A DNA stretch of 26,682 nucleotides, from contig WTGE01000170.1 in NCBI GenBank assembly GCA_011525445.1, positions 1 through 26,682 of the forward strand, in the 5' to 3' direction. Made by a program: the position numbers and the translations under genes. Positions within the stretch are counted from its first letter, which is position 1; every line of letters starts with the position of its first letter. A model generated the notes under the pieces. The model did no database searches. It had not been told where the DNA came from and saw only the letters and a program-made list of their open reading frames with translations. The stretch comes from Synechococcus sp. CO36386bin_37 (GTDB lineage: Bacteria; Cyanobacteriota; Cyanobacteriia; PCC-6307; Cyanobiaceae). Shown piece after piece: positions 8,019 through 15,631 of the stretch.

Positions 8019-8771
8019 ATGAAACAGGTCATCGCCATGCACGGCTGGAGTGGAGACAGCCATTCGTGGAGGCCCTGGATCGATCACTTCGAGCAGCACA
8101 ATTGGTACTGGCAAAGTGCTGAAAGGGGTTACGGCCAGCGCAAAGTACATGAGCCTGACTGGCAGGTCGATCCTGCTCCCCTGGAACAGCAACGACGGGT
8201 TGTCATTGCCCACTCTCTGGGCCCACACCTGCTCGCGGATGAGGTGTTCATGGAGGCCACTGATGTGGTGTTGCTGGCCAGTTTTTCCCGCTTTGTGCCC
8301 CAGGGCCCGAAGGGTCGTGCTCTCGTAACGGCGCTTGAGGGCATGCGCCGCTGTCTGGGCCAGGAAGCAGAAACCCAAATGTTGAATCATTTCCTTGCGC
8401 GGGCGGCCGCACCATCGCCACCCACAGCCATCCCCCAAGGTCCGATGGATGAAGGGCTGTCACCCGAAGGTCGTGAACGCCTGACCGATGATCTGAATCG
8501 ATTGATGACCTGCGCAGAGCTTCCCTCCGGGCTCCATCCAAGAACCCGCGTACTGGTGGTGGAAGCCGGCCAGGACGCCATTGTGGTACCTGCTGCCAGA
8601 GAGGAGCTTCTCAAAGCACTTCACCTTCGCCTCCGCAATCCAGTCGATCATTGGTTGATACCTGGGAGCGGGCATGCGCTCTTGGTGCCAGATCTGCTGA
8701 ACCAAGTTCGTCGTTGGCTTGATCAGGAGCAAACCCTGAGCGGAAGCGAGCGGAGCACTCGATCAATCTGA
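8019..8771 (+). CDS. bioK: BioK-type pimeloyl-ACP methyl ester esterase (alpha/beta hydrolase)
   Basis: The 250-residue alpha/beta hydrolase shows HGWSG at 8-12 (oxyanion-hole region), the nucleophile elbow AHSLG with Ser66, a likely acid Asp186 in GQDAIV, and a likely catalytic His219 in GSGHALL. Family knowledge: marine Synechococcus and Prochlorococcus lack BioH and carry BioK in the biotin cluster. BioK removes the methyl group that BioC added, releasing pimeloyl-ACP for BioF. Position between bioF and bioC fits this exactly. The ATG lies 10 bases after the bioF stop, and the stop overlaps the bioC start by one base (TGATG). The name rests on synteny plus the hydrolase fold, not on a sequence search. 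Confidence 0.85.
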   Translation: MKQVIAMHGWSGDSHSWRPWIDHFEQHNWYWQSAERGYGQRKVHEPDWQVDPAPLEQQRRVVIAHSLGPHLLADEVFMEATDVVLLASFSRFVPQGPKGRALVTALEGMRRCLGQEAETQMLNHFLARAAAPSPPTAIPQGPMDEGLSPEGRERLTDDLNRLMTCAELPSGLHPRTRVLVVEAGQDAIVVPAAREELLKALHLRLRNPVDHWLIPGSGHALLVPDLLNQVRRWLDQEQTLSGSERSTRSI

Positions 8772-9526
8772 TGAACAAAACCTGGGGATCCAAGGTCCTT
8801 GATCGCTTCGATGATGCAGCAAGGCGATACAACCGTTCAGCCCGACTTCAAACTGCAATGGCTTGGCGACTGGCCGGTCATTGCCAACGACTCCCGATTC
8901 CCCAGGGACGATGGCTGGATCTCGGAAGTGGAACCGGTTTGCTGGCCGATGCCATCGAAAAAAAGATTCCTGGGAGGCTTGTGGAACGGATCGATGGGAG
9001 CCCGTCCATGCTTGCTCGCAACACCCGTGAGAGACAGACCCAGCTGTGGGATTTGAATCAGCCCCTACCGGACTGGCGGGACCCTCCAACTCTGATCACA
9101 TCCAGTTTCTGCCTGCATTGGCTGTCCGATCCAGCCCGCACCCTGCAGCATTGGTTCGAGCGTCTTGCTCCCAAAGGGTGGCTAGTGGTGGCACTGCCGA
9201 TTGAAGGCTGCTTCCCCCAATGGCATCAAGCGGCCCGTCAGGCAGCTGTTCCCTGTTCAGCGCTGTCCTTTCCATCCATTCAAACGTTGATTGAGGCTTT
9301 ACCAAGACAACAGATCAGACGACAGCAACTGCTGCGCTTCAGCGAACAGGGCTCTCACATCACATCGTTGCTACGGCCTCTGCAATCCATGGGCGCAGGT
9401 ACCAGCCTGTCTTCACCCCTCGGTGTGAAGCAATGGCGCCAGCTGAACAGCCAATGGCCCGAACGGAATGCCAGAGGACAAGTCAGATTGACCTGGTTAA
9501 TCGAACTCCTTGTGATCGAGAGATGA
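8771..9526 (+). CDS. bioC: Malonyl-ACP O-methyltransferase
   Basis: The 251-residue SAM-dependent class I methyltransferase begins MNKTWGSKVLDRFDDAARRY, the BioC-like N-terminus (F-x-x-A-A-x-x-Y). The SAM loop LDLGSGTG is at 49-56. SSFCLHWLSDP near residue 114 and LAPKGWLVVALP near 135 are also typical of BioC. It methylates the free carboxyl of malonyl-ACP so that fatty acid synthesis can build the pimelate chain. BioK later removes this methyl group. The start overlaps the bioK stop by one base and the stop overlaps the bioD ATG (ATGA), so translation is probably coupled. Confidence 0.92.
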   Translation: MNKTWGSKVLDRFDDAARRYNRSARLQTAMAWRLAGHCQRLPIPQGRWLDLGSGTGLLADAIEKKIPGRLVERIDGSPSMLARNTRERQTQLWDLNQPLPDWRDPPTLITSSFCLHWLSDPARTLQHWFERLAPKGWLVVALPIEGCFPQWHQAARQAAVPCSALSFPSIQTLIEALPRQQIRRQQLLRFSEQGSHITSLLRPLQSMGAGTSLSSPLGVKQWRQLNSQWPERNARGQVRLTWLIELLVIER

Positions 9527-10188
9527 CAACTCCCGCACCTCAGTTGGTCATTTGCGGAACAGACACTGATGTGGGCAAAACCATCGTCAGCGCCCTGTTC
9601 GTTCAGGGGTTAGAGGCCACCTATTGGAAGCCGGTGCAAAGCGGCACCGAAGACGGTGGAGATCGTCAGCGAGTCATCGATCTCCTGCAACTGTCGAAGG
9701 AGCGTTGGATACCTGAAGCCTACGCATTCCCAGCACCGGTTTCCCCCCATTGGGCTGCAGAGCAAGACGGTCAACGCATCGACCCAGAACAGCTCCAGTT
9801 GCCAGCCGTGCAAGGCCCCCTTGTGGTGGAAACGGCGGGTGGCCTGATGGTACCCCTCACACGACAATGGCTTCAAATTCAACAACTGGAACGGTGGGGG
9901 CTCCCCGTTGTGTTGGTGGCCAGGAGTGGGCTAGGCACGCTGAATCACACGCTTCTCAGTTTGGAAGCACTGCGGAGGCGAAACATTCCCGTTCTTGGAC
10001 TGGTGATCAATGGCCCCCTCCATCCCGATAATCCCCGCACCCTCCATCAATTGGGCGATGTGACTGTTCTGTGCGAATTACCGAGGTTGGACAACCCCGA
10101 TTCAAATGGCCTCGCCCAACAATGGCGGGTTCAGAACGTGAAAGCTAAGGTCGAAGCCGAAATCCATCGTTTCCAGGCTTCGAGATGA
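9523..10188 (+). CDS. bioD: Dethiobiotin synthetase
   Basis: The 221-residue P-loop ATPase closes the ureido ring, converting DAPA plus CO2 and ATP to dethiobiotin. The glycine-rich GTDTDVGKT is at 12-20, KPVQSG (substrate/ATP contact) at 36-41, ETAGGLMVPL near 105, and ARSGLGTLNH near 136. Length is usual. The frame extends upstream to 9433, but the ATG at 9523, which overlaps the bioC TGA as ATGA, gives the family N-terminus MTTPAPQLVICGTD and is preferred. Confidence 0.95.
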   Translation: MTTPAPQLVICGTDTDVGKTIVSALFVQGLEATYWKPVQSGTEDGGDRQRVIDLLQLSKERWIPEAYAFPAPVSPHWAAEQDGQRIDPEQLQLPAVQGPLVVETAGGLMVPLTRQWLQIQQLERWGLPVVLVARSGLGTLNHTLLSLEALRRRNIPVLGLVINGPLHPDNPRTLHQLGDVTVLCELPRLDNPDSNGLAQQWRVQNVKAKVEAEIHRFQASR

Positions 10189-10340
10189 ATCGCCGTCAGA
10201 CCGGAGCCGCTGTGGCGGTTGCCATGCTTTGCGCAGGTATTTTAGTGTTATTCACAGATGTTGAAGTGGGGTTTGTGCGTTGGTTCAACTGTGGGCCAAT
10301 CGCGACTGAATCGGAACAAAACAGTGAGATGTGCCGCTGA
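10185..10340 (+). CDS. Membrane mini-protein between bioD and bioA, 51 aa
   Basis: The ATG overlaps the bioD stop (ATGA). After 51 codons the TGA ends 10 bases inside the bioA GTG-start gene. The product has a basic start MNRRQTG, one hydrophobic stretch at about residues 8-26, then a polar tail containing FNCGPIATESE and two cysteines (Cys37, Cys50). By the positive-inside rule the tail would face out of the cytoplasm, and the two cysteines could form a disulfide. It exactly fills the gap between two biotin genes, with overlaps at both ends, which favours a real translated gene. I do not recognise a family. A role in biotin synthesis or transport is only a guess from position. Confidence 0.65.
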   Translation: MNRRQTGAAVAVAMLCAGILVLFTDVEVGFVRWFNCGPIATESEQNSEMCR

Positions 10341-11683
10341 CTTCAGTCACAACGCCTGAACCAATCAATATCTGCGACGAATTTGTGCCTCAGAACCATC
10401 ATCCTCACCTCTGGCCACCATTCACTCAGATCTCAACAACGCCTCCTCTCGAAAGAGTGCTGCGAGGGGATGGTGCATTACTCCACCGGTCTGAGGGAGA
10501 ACCCCTTATCGATGCCATCAGCAGCTGGTGGGTCACCTTGCACGGTCACGCCCATCCCTACATCGCCGAAGCAATCGCCCACCAAGCCGAAACGCTGGAG
10601 CAAGTTATTTTCGCTGAATTTACCCATCCTCAAGCCGAACGTTTAGCAGAGCGTTTAGCCGCCAAAACCGGTTTAGAGCGGGTCTTCTTCTCCGATAATG
10701 GATCCACCGCCGTGGAAGTGGCTCTCAAAATCGCCATTCAGTGGTGGCACAACCGAGGCAAGCCACGCCAGCAGATTATTGCCTTTGACGGCGCCTATCA
10801 CGGGGATACGTTTGGAGCGATGGCTGTAGGCGCCCGCAGCCTGTTCAGCGAACCCTTTGACCCACTGCTCTTTCCAGTGAACCGCATTCCATGGCCTGCC
10901 ACTTGGTGGGGGGATGATCAGGTCGAAGAACGCGAACAAGCAGCACTGAGCCAACTTGAGGATGCTCTCAACACGCCAACCGCTGCAGTCATTCTTGAAC
11001 CTCTCGTTCAAGGAGCCGGTGGGATGAGAATGGTGCGTCCAGCCTTTCTCCAGGACGTGGAACAGCGCGTTCGCAATGCCGGAACCTTATTGATCGCTGA
11101 CGAAGTTCTGACCGGCTTTGGTCGCTGCGGAGAGTTTTTGGCAACTCAACGTGCTGGGATTCAACCGGATCTTGTTGCTTTATCCAAAGGATTGACAGCT
11201 GGCTTTCTTCCCATGGGCATCACCATGGCAAACGGAATGGTCTTTGACGCCTTTATCGGAGACAATCCCACGTTGACGCTATGGCATGGACATAGCTTTA
11301 CCGCCAACCCCCTTGGTTGCGCAGCAGCAAATGCAAGTCTTGATCTCCTTGAGGCAGAGCCCGAACAGTTCCGGGGTTTTGAAGCAAGGCATCGATCTCG
11401 CTTAGAGGTTTTGGCAAATCATCCAGGCATCAAAAGAGCACGGGTTACAGGAACCATTGCAGCCTTTGATCTAGTCGTTAGCGACGAAGAGGGCTATCTC
11501 AACCCCGTGGGAAAAGTGCTCCGCCAACTCGCAAGAGACCGGGGTGTGCTGGTGCGGCCTCTAGGCCAGGTGGTGTACCTGCTGCCACCGCTATGCATCA
11601 GCGACGCACAGCTCGATCGCTGCTACTCCGTTCTTCAGGAAGCACTTGACATGATGCAAACCCGAACAAAAAGTAGTCGTTAG
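10331..11683 (+). CDS. bioA: Adenosylmethionine-8-amino-7-oxononanoate aminotransferase (DAPA synthase)
   Basis: The 450-residue class III PLP aminotransferase moves an amino group, classically from SAM, to KAPA, giving DAPA for BioD. Motifs are HLWPPFTQ (26-33), SSWWVTLHGHAHP (64-76, BioA-specific), DGAYHGDTFGAM (153-164), ADEVLTGFGRCG (256-267, PLP-binding Asp257), and the PLP lysine Lys286 in ALSKGLTAGFLPM. The start is a GTG at 10331 that overlaps the preceding mini-ORF; a GTG at 10385 is an alternative. It is the last gene of the operon and ends 24 bases before the convergent DUF3143 gene. bioB, needed for the last step, is not in the window. Confidence 0.95.
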   Translation: MPLTSVTTPEPINICDEFVPQNHHPHLWPPFTQISTTPPLERVLRGDGALLHRSEGEPLIDAISSWWVTLHGHAHPYIAEAIAHQAETLEQVIFAEFTHPQAERLAERLAAKTGLERVFFSDNGSTAVEVALKIAIQWWHNRGKPRQQIIAFDGAYHGDTFGAMAVGARSLFSEPFDPLLFPVNRIPWPATWWGDDQVEEREQAALSQLEDALNTPTAAVILEPLVQGAGGMRMVRPAFLQDVEQRVRNAGTLLIADEVLTGFGRCGEFLATQRAGIQPDLVALSKGLTAGFLPMGITMANGMVFDAFIGDNPTLTLWHGHSFTANPLGCAAANASLDLLEAEPEQFRGFEARHRSRLEVLANHPGIKRARVTGTIAAFDLVVSDEEGYLNPVGKVLRQLARDRGVLVRPLGQVVYLLPPLCISDAQLDRCYSVLQEALDMMQTRTKSSR

Positions 11684-11707
11684 ATCCATCCCGAATGCTT
11701 CTATCGG

Positions 11708-11986
11708 TCATGAGGGGCCAAGGCGCAAGGCTGCTTCCACATCAGCGCGGGACAATCCATAGGGAAACAGGCAGGACCGAGGTGCTTGTTTTGGATTCCA
11801 GATCACAACAAGATCAGATTGCTGAAGTCGCACTTCGGCTGTCCAATCACTCCCCTTCCAAAACCATGCACTGGGATCTTCCTCAAGGCGCTGCGCTCCA
11901 AGCTGATCGAGCCAAAGCTCAAGGGCCTGAAGAGAATGTTGATTCAAGGGAGTTTCGGCTGGAGGCATTGACACCATCAGGACCAT
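11708..11986 (-). CDS. DUF3143 family protein
   Basis: The 92-residue soluble protein contains ETPLNQHSLQALELWLDQLG near the N-terminus, the pattern of the cyanobacterial DUF3143 family. It ends with LFPYGLSRADVEAALRLGP, again family-like. Function is unknown. Three in-frame ATGs compete for the start: 11986, 11977 and 11968. The last gives MPPAETPLNQH, which fits the family best, but none has a clear ribosome binding site. The first start overlaps the upstream J-domain gene by 68 bases in another frame and the last by 50. Co-transcription with the J-domain gene is very likely. Confidence 0.85.
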   Translation of the reverse strand: MVLMVSMPPAETPLNQHSLQALELWLDQLGAQRLEEDPSAWFWKGSDWTAEVRLQQSDLVVIWNPKQAPRSCLFPYGLSRADVEAALRLGPS

Positions 11987-12482
11987 CCACGATCAACCAC
12001 TCTTCATCAGTCTGCTCGGCTACAAGCCAACTGGGTTGAACCTGAAGTTCCATCCCCCGATTCCAGGCCACCCCAACGCCTAAGGCTAGACACAACACCA
12101 GGGCACCCAGCAACAATAAAAGCGACAACCATTCACCTCCGGAGAGAGGTCGACGCTCCCCAATGGCCGTGGCTGGAGACACAATTGGCGAAGAGATTGA
12201 AGTCTTAGGAACCTGTTTCGGGTAGCGGAGCCGAGCCTGATGGATCAATTGCTCGTCATAAATGCGGCGCAATCGAGGATCTGCCAGTTGGTCATAGGCC
12301 TCTCGCAGCAACTGAAATTCCCGGGCTGCTTCATCGGCGGGGAGGGTTGTGGTGTCCGGATGCACCGATTTGCTCAGACGACGAAAGGCCCGACGCAAAG
12401 TGGTGGAATCCGCTCCCTGACTGACACCGAGCCTCTCGTAATAAGTGGGGGCCAATGTCAAGTCCCCTTTAGGCCTAAACAT
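11919..12482 (-). CDS. J-domain protein with one membrane segment
   Basis: The 187-residue protein has a J-domain at about 13-78 (YYERLGV, RRAFRRLSK, the essential HPD at 41-43, LREAYDQLADPRLRRIYD). It therefore should stimulate an Hsp70 (DnaK). A low-complexity linker follows, then a hydrophobic segment at about 118-140 (LLLLLGALVLCLALGVGVAW) and a short acidic tail. This is a membrane-anchored co-chaperone layout, not a full DnaJ, since the Gly/Phe and zinc domains are absent. The start may be a TTG at 12455: AAAGGGGA lies 7 bases upstream of it, and MAPTYYERLGV is the more usual N-terminus. The ATG at 12482 has no such site. It is divergent from rsmG by 38 bases. Confidence 0.9.
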   Translation of the reverse strand: MFRPKGDLTLAPTYYERLGVSQGADSTTLRRAFRRLSKSVHPDTTTLPADEAAREFQLLREAYDQLADPRLRRIYDEQLIHQARLRYPKQVPKTSISSPIVSPATAIGERRPLSGGEWLSLLLLLGALVLCLALGVGVAWNRGMELQVQPSWLVAEQTDEEWLIVDGPDGVNASSRNSLESTFSSGP

Positions 12483-12505
12483 GAAAGTGCATTCTAGAGA
12501 GAGTT

Positions 12506-12519
12506 GCTGCCCTGGCAGC
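12506..12519. repeat. Inverted repeat directly before rsmG
   Basis: GCTGCC (12506-12511) and GGCAGC (12514-12519) are exact reverse complements around CT, ending 1 base before the rsmG ATG in the 38-base divergent spacer. As DNA it could bind a dimeric protein. As RNA the 2-base loop is too tight for the full stem. Confidence 0.25.
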
Positions 12520-12520
12520 C

Positions 12521-13285
12521 ATGCCAGATGTTCCCAATTTTTCTGCTGCAGGGCCCGACTTGTGGGAATACCTTGGTTGGCAACCCACTCCCACCCAGCG
12601 CGCGCAATTCGAGGAACTGCAAGTGTTGTTGCGCCATTGGAACAGCCGGGTGAATCTCACCCGTTTGGTGGAGAGCGAAGAATTCTGGATCGCTCAGATC
12701 TTTGACAGTCTCTGGCCGCTCGAACACGAACTGCGCACTCCGGATACACCGCGACGATGCATCGATGTCGGCACTGGAGGCGGATTCCCAGGCCTCGCGG
12801 TTGCGATAGCACTCCCAGGCTCCTCCCTCACACTTGTGGATTCAGTTGGTCGCAAAACCACAGCTGTGACAGCTATGGCCCAGTCGCTCGGTTTGGGGGA
12901 TCGTATCTCTGTCCGTACTGAGCGGATTGAGGTGACCGGCCAAAAGAAAAGCTGCCGCAATCAGTACGAAGTGGCGATGGCAAGGGCAGTAGCAACTCCA
13001 CCTGTGGTGGCGGAATATTTGGTTCCCCTGTTGAGCCACCGGGGCCAGGCATTGCTCTATCGAGGTCACTGGAACTCAGAGGATGAAGCAAATCTTCAGA
13101 GAGCTCTGGTAGTCCTCAATGCAAAAGTGGTTGATTGCAGACAAATAAACCTGCCCGCCGATCGTGGATTGCGTACGTTATTGCGCATCGAGCCGAAGGG
13201 ACCCTGCCCAAAGAAATACCCCCGCTCTGTCGGTGTACCCAGTCGTTTGCCTCTCGGACATCAAGCGGATGACAAGCGTGCATGA
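12521..13285 (+). CDS. rsmG: 16S rRNA (guanine527-N7)-methyltransferase
   Basis: The 254-residue SAM-dependent methyltransferase (GidB family) modifies G527 in the 530 loop of 16S rRNA. It shows [14 protein letters not shown] (36-49), the SAM loop [11 protein letters not shown] at 82-92, [12 protein letters not shown] near 107, and the family C-terminal [12 protein letters not shown]. Length is a little above the usual ~210-240 because of the N-terminal extension. The ATG at 12521 is the first in frame. The 3' end overlaps the 3' end of the convergent aldo/keto reductase gene by 25 bases. Confidence 0.95.
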   Translation: MPDVPNFSAAGPDLWEYLGWQPTPTQRAQFEELQVLLRHWNSRVNLTRLVESEEFWIAQIFDSLWPLEHELRTPDTPRRCIDVGTGGGFPGLAVAIALPGSSLTLVDSVGRKTTAVTAMAQSLGLGDRISVRTERIEVTGQKKSCRNQYEVAMARAVATPPVVAEYLVPLLSHRGQALLYRGHWNSEDEANLQRALVVLNAKVVDCRQINLPADRGLRTLLRIEPKGPCPKKYPRSVGVPSRLPLGHQADDKRA

Positions 13286-14484
13286 GACACGCCACCGAGA
13301 CGTTCTTTCAATCTCCGCAAAATTCCTGGAATCGTTTCAGACCAGGGGCTTTGCCCTAAGACAGCGATCAAATCAGCTTCATTGACCTCCTGATCCAAAG
13401 CGTCGGCGTTAGAACCTGGTGCCCAATGATCTGCATGGCCGAGAATTCCATATCTTGCCTTGGCATAACCCTCCAGATCCCAGGACTCAATTAAATTATG
13501 GAGCCACAGCAAGACGGGAAGGTTGATGTCACCGGGTGTTTGTGTCCAGTGGGGCAGACCTTCGCGCCAGGTGTTCAGCCAAGACGATCCAAGCGCCCGT
13601 ACAGCCTGGGCTTGGAGACGCTCTTCAATCGGAGCAATGAGTGCGTTGGCATTGTTCAACTGTCTGGCAGCGTCAAGATGAAAATCCAGATCACTGGGTT
13701 GAGACGCACCAACGCTGATGGTATGAACCCTGGGATCACGCAAGCAAAAGAGATCGTTAAACACAATCGGATGCAAGGGATCACAGAGCTTCCTCATCAG
13801 CTGAGAAGGAGTATGTAGATGTCCTCCCTTATCGGTTGGACTGATGATGAAGACGCCCATGTCATGTCGATGGGCTGCGGCAATCGCAGGTTCATTCTCC
13901 TGGCGGATGTAATACCAATGAAGATTGACGTAATCGAACTGATCGGACGCGATCGCCGCTTCAATGACGCACGTCTCTCCATGAGTGGAAAATCCCACAT
14001 GATCGATGCGTCCTTGCCTCTGCCAGCGACGAACGACCTCCATACAGCCCCCTGGTCTGAGCGTTTGATCAAGATGCTCCATTTTGTTGACGCCATGAAT
14101 CGCCAGCAACTCAATCCGGTCAACGTTCAAGCGCTCCAGACTCACCGCCAGCTCCGCTTCAAAAACAGCTGGATCATTTCGAGGCGGAACTTTGGTTTGC
14201 AGAATTCGATCCGGAACAGGCGCATGAGGCATGGCCCAACCCAACTGCCGTTCAGAACTGCCGTAATGACGCGCTGTTTCGATATGGCGAAAACCGAGGA
14301 CAGCGGCACGATTCAACGTGTCCTGAAGCCTGCTCTGAGCGTCTTGATCAATGCCATCCGCCTCAAGATCGCTCCAGCTCTGCTGAAACCTCATTCCTCC
14401 TAGAGACAGCACAGGCATGGAAAGCTCAGTCCGACCGAAACGACGGGTGGGCAAAACCTGAGATGACATAGAGGAAAGAGTCAT
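13261..14484 (-). CDS. Aldo/keto reductase family oxidoreductase
   Basis: The 407-residue protein belongs to the COG1453-like aldo/keto reductases. The N-terminus [20 protein letters not shown] is typical. The catalytic tetrad of the family (Asp, Tyr, Lys, His) appears as Glu69 in IETARHYG, Tyr74, Lys98 in LQTKVPP and His130 in LAIHGV, so the usual Asp is Glu here. VGFSTHG and a beta-alpha barrel pattern follow, then an extra C-terminal helical region of about 100 residues. The C-terminal CxxCxxC iron-sulfur motif found in some relatives is absent. A separate ferredoxin gene lies 6 bases upstream, suggesting the two may work together (inference). Substrate unknown. ATG 14469 is an alternative start. 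Confidence 0.88.
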   Translation of the reverse strand: MTLSSMSSQVLPTRRFGRTELSMPVLSLGGMRFQQSWSDLEADGIDQDAQSRLQDTLNRAAVLGFRHIETARHYGSSERQLGWAMPHAPVPDRILQTKVPPRNDPAVFEAELAVSLERLNVDRIELLAIHGVNKMEHLDQTLRPGGCMEVVRRWQRQGRIDHVGFSTHGETCVIEAAIASDQFDYVNLHWYYIRQENEPAIAAAHRHDMGVFIISPTDKGGHLHTPSQLMRKLCDPLHPIVFNDLFCLRDPRVHTISVGASQPSDLDFHLDAARQLNNANALIAPIEERLQAQAVRALGSSWLNTWREGLPHWTQTPGDINLPVLLWLHNLIESWDLEGYAKARYGILGHADHWAPGSNADALDQEVNEADLIAVLGQSPWSETIPGILRRLKERLGGVSHARLSSA

Positions 14485-14490
14485 CGAATT

Positions 14491-14928
14491 TCAATTGATG
14501 AGCTTTCTCGGCAGAATCCTGCGTGGACGAGCTGGCGATGGAACCCCCAGTGGAAGAAGCTCCTGGGAGTCGAGCTGATCCTTCAAAGATTCCAGGTCGT
14601 CAAAGGCGACCCAATGAATGCAATCAACAGGACAGGTTTCAATCGCTTCTTGAATCCGCTCTGGACTATCTCCATCCTGGCGAATAGCCCTTGACCGACC
14701 CAGATTCGGTTCGATAGTGAATGTATTGCAAGCCACGTGAGCGCAATACCGACAGCCGATACAAACAGCTTCGTCAACCCACACAGCTCTCTCGGCAAGA
14801 GCGCCACCCAGGACGGGTTCGACACCGCTGTATTGAGGATTCGCGAGGGATGAAGCGCTGTAGGCAGCTGCCGGAGAACCCGAAGCTTGGTATGCGCCTG
14901 AGTCTCCGCCTGTCTGCAAGTCAGGCAT
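14491..14928 (-). CDS. 4Fe-4S ferredoxin with long N-terminal extension
   Basis: The 145-residue protein has a Ser/Ala/Gly-rich N-terminus (about 1-45) and then a bacterial-type 4Fe-4S domain. Cys56, Cys59 and Cys62 (CIGCRYC) plus Cys99 (ETCPVDC) would bind one cluster. Two further cysteines, Cys67 and Cys103, are in odd positions for a complete second cluster. CPVDCIHWV is typical of the cyanobacterial/plastid ferredoxin class that is also found fused to J-domains in plants. It carries electrons in the cytoplasm, but the partner is not shown. The start overlaps the ycf35 gene end by 8 bases, and the reductase gene follows at 6 bases, so one transcript is likely. Confidence 0.9.
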   Translation of the reverse strand: MPDLQTGGDSGAYQASGSPAAAYSASSLANPQYSGVEPVLGGALAERAVWVDEAVCIGCRYCAHVACNTFTIEPNLGRSRAIRQDGDSPERIQEAIETCPVDCIHWVAFDDLESLKDQLDSQELLPLGVPSPARPRRILPRKLIN

Positions 14929-15313
14929 CCCAACGAGTCACAACCAGCTCTATCGAACCATCCTTGCAATCACGCTGCTCAGTGACATCGAAACCCTCAA
15001 TCGCCGAGGCATTAAGCACAGTGTTCAATGCGTAGCGTTGTGTGAGACGAGACAAAAATCGTTCAATTGGCATGGGCTGCCTCCACAAGTCCAAGTCGGC
15101 AACGAACTCATAAGCACCATTGGTTTCATTCCATACAAAACCAAAGTCTGCTGAATGTTCCAAACTGACAGCCAAGTCTGCTTCAACGGTTTGACCTTGG
15201 TAACCACGCACAAGGTGCGACCCCTGCTTGGTTTCATAACCAAGGTCCTTGAGAGCTGAGACCAGGGAATCCCGCTGACGAAGTTCTGTTTTGACTGTGC
15301 TGAAATGAGACAT
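14921..15313 (-). CDS. ycf35: Ycf35 / DUF1257 family protein
   Basis: The 130-residue protein begins MSHFSTVKTELRQRDSLVSA and carries LGYETKQG, DFGFVWNETNGAYEFVADL and FLSRLTQRYA. This is the conserved pattern of Ycf35, encoded by red-algal plastids and nearly all cyanobacteria. Function is not known. The start overlaps the DUF2997 stop by one base (TGATG), and the end overlaps the ferredoxin start by 8 bases. Persistent linkage to a ferredoxin suggests a redox-related role; that is inference. Confidence 0.93.
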   Translation of the reverse strand: MSHFSTVKTELRQRDSLVSALKDLGYETKQGSHLVRGYQGQTVEADLAVSLEHSADFGFVWNETNGAYEFVADLDLWRQPMPIERFLSRLTQRYALNTVLNASAIEGFDVTEQRDCKDGSIELVVTRWDA

Positions 15314-15522
15314 CAGGAGGGTTCGACGAACAGGGACTGGGACTGAGATTGAGACTGGGTTGTGATGTAGGAATCTGATGTGGACTGACGGCGTTCCACA
15401 GTACCTAGAGCTGATTCCAACCGTTCCGTCAGTTGCAGGCAGGCATCACCTTCTACGCCCTCAACTTGTTCCTCAACACGACCATCGGGACGGATTCGAA
15501 AACGAAGCGTGCGTTCAGGCAT
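15313..15522 (-). CDS. DUF2997 family small protein
   Basis: The 69-residue product starts MPERTLRFRIRPDGRVEEQV, the DUF2997 hallmark (a short beta-hairpin with RPDGRVEE), and continues with a predicted helix containing LTERLESALG. The tail is low complexity with four Gln-Ser pairs (about residues 56-63) encoded by a hexanucleotide repeat. An upstream GTG at 15531 is possible, but the ATG at 15522 gives the family N-terminus. It is the first gene of the DUF2997-Ycf35-ferredoxin block. Function unknown. Confidence 0.88.
   Translation of the reverse strand: MPERTLRFRIRPDGRVEEQVEGVEGDACLQLTERLESALGTVERRQSTSDSYITTQSQSQSQSLFVEPS
15333..15356. repeat. Four-unit hexanucleotide repeat in the DUF2997 gene
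   Basis: Read on the plus strand the units are GGGACT, GGGACT, GAGATT, GAGACT. On the coding strand they give Gln-Ser four times near the C-terminus. The third position changes are silent, so the repeat is imperfect in DNA but perfect in protein. Confidence 0.8.
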
Positions 15523-15533
15523 AGACCACACTC

Positions 15534-15550
15534 AGTATTCAGTGAATGCT
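15534..15550. promoter_or_regulatory. 17-bp near-perfect palindrome upstream of DUF2997
   Basis: AGTATTCAGTGAATGCT has eight pairs around a central G with one mismatch; the inner ATTCA-G-TGAAT is perfect. It sits 11 bases before the DUF2997 ATG, in the 109-base gap after the HEAT-repeat gene. It could be an operator for the DUF2997-ycf35-ferredoxin block. No known motif was recognised. Confidence 0.35.
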
Positions 15551-15631
15551 AGGGATGATTTCTTGAAACTGATGTCCACGGATGACAGCTTCTGAAAGTT
15601 CAACCTGAATTGGTCCTGACGGTTGTCCCCT

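Noticed and set aside
13819..14403. Plus-strand ORF of 194 codons opposite the aldo/keto reductase
   Set aside because: The minus-strand frame is a clear family member; this is its complement.
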